Origin: CAZJBP01 sp964544115
GTDB taxonomy: Bacteria > Verrucomicrobiota > Kiritimatiellia > UBA8416 > JADHWI01
Assembly (NCBI GenBank): GCA_964544115.1
Contig: CAZJBP010000095.1
Location: 1-14,709 of the forward strand
DNA: 14,709 nucleotides
Direction of reading: 5' to 3'
Part shown: piece by piece, positions 13,284-14,709 of the stretch
Position numbering within the stretch: position 1 is the stretch's first letter
How the letters are laid out: every line of letters starts with the position of its first letter
The notes under the pieces: generated by a model
Told to the model about the DNA's origin: nothing
Seen by the model: only the letters and a program-made list of their open reading frames with translations
The model's database searches: none
Program-made: the position numbers and the translations under genes

Positions 13284-14337
13284 AGAGGACTTAGATGCAG
13301 CGCGCGATCGGCTGAAGACCTGGTGGGACGGCGGCGATATCGGCCGGCCACCCATCCAGCTGTCCATCCCCCGTCAGAAGCCGTGTGAGGCTGTGCCGGT
13401 CATGCAACGGCCGGAGGGCTGGGTGACAGACTACTCCACGTCCGATTTCGCTTTCCGCCTTCACAACTGCCTGACCGGCTGTTCCGGCGGCAAGTTCCTT
13501 GCGGAGGCCGTGCCCGTCGTCTCGCCGGACCTGGCCCCCAACACGCTGGCGCTGTTCCTGGGCTGTCGAGGCGTCGAAATGCCCGGCACCGTCTGGTGCG
13601 AACCGTGCATCGACGATCCGGCCCACGCTGAGTTTCGCGTCCGGCGCGACAATTTCTACTTCGACTTCTGCTGGCGGCTGGCGCGGGAGACGCTCAAGCG
13701 GTGCAAGGGGAAGTTTCTGGTCTGCTATCCGGATCTGATAGAGGGGCTCGACACGCTGGCGGCCATGCGCGGCACCGAGCCGCTGCTGCTGGACCTGATC
13801 GAACGGCCCGACTGGGTCCACGAGAGCCTGCGCCAGATCACCCGCTGTTACTTTGAGGTGTACGACGAGATGTACGACGCCTTCAAGGATGAACGGGGAG
13901 GCACATGGTTCTGGGCCTGGGCGCCCGGCCGCATGGCCAAGCTGCAGTGCGACTTCTCGGCCATGATCTCTTCTGCGATGTTCGGCGAGTACATGGTGCC
14001 GGTTCTCCGGGACATGACGGCCCGGCTGGACTACTGCATGTACCACTGGGACGGTGTGAACGCCCTTCAGCATCACGACCACCTGCTCTCCCTGCCCAGG
14101 CTGACGATGCTTCAGTGGACGCCCGGGGAGGGCCAGCCCGGCCCGTCGCACCCGAAGTGGTGGCGGATGCACCACAAGACGCTGGACGCCGGCAAGAAGC
14201 TCATCCTGGGCGCCAGCAAGGAGGAGATGCTGGCCCTGAAGAAGGAGTTTGGCCGCCAGTTCAAAAACATCATGCTCAACATGTGGGCGCCATCGCTGGA
14301 GGAGGCAAATGAGATCCTCGAACTCGCCGCAGACTGA
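13264..14337 (+). CDS. Divergent URO-D-superfamily-like protein (TCP2-like annotation group), third copy
   Basis: A 357-residue soluble protein starting inside the GH29 3' end, with GGAAGGGAAGGAAG shortly before ATG 13264; earlier in-frame starts would lie deeper in GH29. Features are WWDGGDIGRPPIQLSIPR near the start, FLVCYPDLIEGLDTLAAMRG (151-170), ERPDWVHESLRQITRCYFEVY (180-200), a YCMYHWDG element (257-264), ALQHHDHLLSLPRL, and QWTPGEGQP (284-292). From memory, this set marks a family common in Lentisphaerae, Kiritimatiellae and related bacteria, often annotated as uroporphyrinogen decarboxylase-like or trimethylamine corrinoid protein 2; no member is characterised to my knowledge. The H-x-C zinc motif is absent, with H261 in YHWDG at an equivalent-looking strand. 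Its overlap with glycosidase genes on both sides ties it to glycan use. Confidence 0.78.
   Translation: MAALLYKEDLDAARDRLKTWWDGGDIGRPPIQLSIPRQKPCEAVPVMQRPEGWVTDYSTSDFAFRLHNCLTGCSGGKFLAEAVPVVSPDLAPNTLALFLGCRGVEMPGTVWCEPCIDDPAHAEFRVRRDNFYFDFCWRLARETLKRCKGKFLVCYPDLIEGLDTLAAMRGTEPLLLDLIERPDWVHESLRQITRCYFEVYDEMYDAFKDERGGTWFWAWAPGRMAKLQCDFSAMISSAMFGEYMVPVLRDMTARLDYCMYHWDGVNALQHHDHLLSLPRLTMLQWTPGEGQPGPSHPKWWRMHHKTLDAGKKLILGASKEEMLALKKEFGRQFKNIMLNMWAPSLEEANEILELAAD
14298..14305 (+). promoter_or_regulatory. Ribosome binding site for the GH51-like gene
   Basis: GGAGGAGG inside the 3' end of the preceding gene, three bases before ATG 14309. The spacing is short, but this is the only start that fits the frame and the overlap layout. 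Confidence 0.5.
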
Positions 14338-14709
14338 ACCGGGAATCGACACCGCAACCCTCCGCGTGGACACCCGGGCTCGGGGAATCAGGACCAGCCC
14401 GCAGCTGTACGGGCTGTTCTGCGAAGACATCAACCACGCGGGCGACAGCGGCCTGTATGCCGAGATGGTGCGCAACCGCGGGTTCGAAGCCGGGCGCACG
14501 CCGGAAGGCTGCCGCATGGAGGGCAGCGAGGTGGTGAACCCCAAGGGCTGGCGGCAGGCTTACATGCCCGACAGCCTGGAAGGCTGGTCGCTGCTCTGCC
14601 GGGGCGACGCCAGCGGCGAGGCGAAGGTGGTCGCGGACTCGCCGCTGAGCGCGGAGAACCCGATGTCCCTGCGCGTGACCGTTCACGCCGCCCGGGGCGG
14701 CGAATTCGG
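14309..14709 (+). CDS. Alpha-L-arabinofuranosidase-type protein (GH51-like), N-terminal part, cut by window end
   Basis: The frame opens at ATG 14309, overlapping the preceding gene by 29 bases, and remains open to the last base, giving 133 visible residues. The segment PQLYGLFCEDINHAGDSGLY, followed by AEMVRNRGFE, matches the N-terminal sandwich-to-barrel element of GH51 arabinofuranosidases (consensus YGlFfEdInhagdGGlYaElvqNRsFE). Next comes the long strand-rich insertion in which LEGWSLL and ENPMSLRV fit the carbohydrate-binding-like domain often found at this place. The catalytic glutamates lie beyond the window. No signal peptide is evident. The predicted role is release of alpha-L-arabinofuranose from arabinan, arabinoxylan or glycoproteins. 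Some GH51-like proteins have other specificities, so the substrate is tentative while the family call is strong. Confidence 0.85.
   Translation, partial: MRSSNSPQTEPGIDTATLRVDTRARGIRTSPQLYGLFCEDINHAGDSGLYAEMVRNRGFEAGRTPEGCRMEGSEVVNPKGWRQAYMPDSLEGWSLLCRGDASGEAKVVADSPLSAENPMSLRVTVHAARGGEF

Noticed and set aside
11703..13367. A 554-codon minus-strand frame opposite GH29.
   Set aside because: Same reasoning: an antisense shadow of a gene with clear GH29 motifs.
5630..14709. A Bacteroidetes-type polysaccharide utilisation locus.
   Set aside because: No SusC/SusD pair, hybrid two-component regulator or ECF sigma/anti-sigma pair is present in the window.
1..14709. CRISPR array, tRNA, rRNA or insertion sequence.
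   Set aside because: No regularly spaced repeats, no cloverleaf or rRNA sequence, and no transposase or terminal inverted repeats were seen on reading both strands.

Overview
The window is 14.7 kb of bacterial DNA with a 100-base run of N at 4803-4902. Every gene I can support is on the + strand. The two sides of the gap look different. The left side (1-4802) and the first ~100 bases after the gap are moderate in GC: I hand-counted 31/60 at 3301-3360 and 29/60 at 4921-4980. From about 5.1 kb onward the DNA is GC-rich (41/60 at both 5161-5220 and 7201-7260). No rRNA, tRNA, CRISPR array or insertion sequence is visible.

Left region (1-4998): short, mostly envelope-associated genes packed head to tail, with stop/start overlaps at four junctions (774-777, 2177-2182, 3562-3565, 4746-4749). 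In order: the C-terminal part of a protein opening on a cystatin-like QVVAG motif; two small membrane proteins; a RecF/ABC-type AAA ATPase; a small CGCGF-motif protein; a lipoprotein; two adjacent paralogous four-cysteine proteins resembling the globular part of pseudopilins, one with a membrane helix and one with a lipoprotein-like signal; a seven-helix membrane protein; and two gene fragments flanking the gap. This looks like an accessory island of poorly characterised genes.

Right region (5045-14709): a membrane-anchored rhodanese, then a catabolic-looking cluster. It holds two uroporphyrinogen-decarboxylase-superfamily (URO-D/MtaA-like) proteins, a beta-propeller glycosidase-like protein (GH43/GH130 type), a short-chain dehydrogenase, a secreted GH20 beta-hexosaminidase, a GH29 alpha-L-fucosidase, a third divergent URO-D-like protein, and the start of a GH51-type alpha-L-arabinofuranosidase cut by the window end. 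A GC-rich hairpin region at 9904-9945 separates the SDR from GH20, suggesting two transcription units: 5630-9886 and 10009 to beyond the end. In the second unit consecutive genes overlap by 4, 20 and 29 bases.

Interpretation (inference): the right cluster probably attacks a complex glycan carrying N-acetylhexosamine, fucose and possibly arabinose. The URO-D-like proteins are related to corrinoid methyltransferases and decarboxylases, and their placement among glycosidases suggests they may act on sugar-linked methyl groups. No SusC/SusD pair or transport gene is present, so this is not a Bacteroidetes-style PUL. From memory, combinations of URO-D-like families, GH genes and PVC-type pseudopilin domains are typical of Lentisphaerae/Kiritimatiellae/Planctomycetes or nearby uncultured phyla such as Hydrogenedentes; the sequence does not settle which. 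Because the gap is a placeholder and composition changes near it, the left and right halves may not be truly adjacent.
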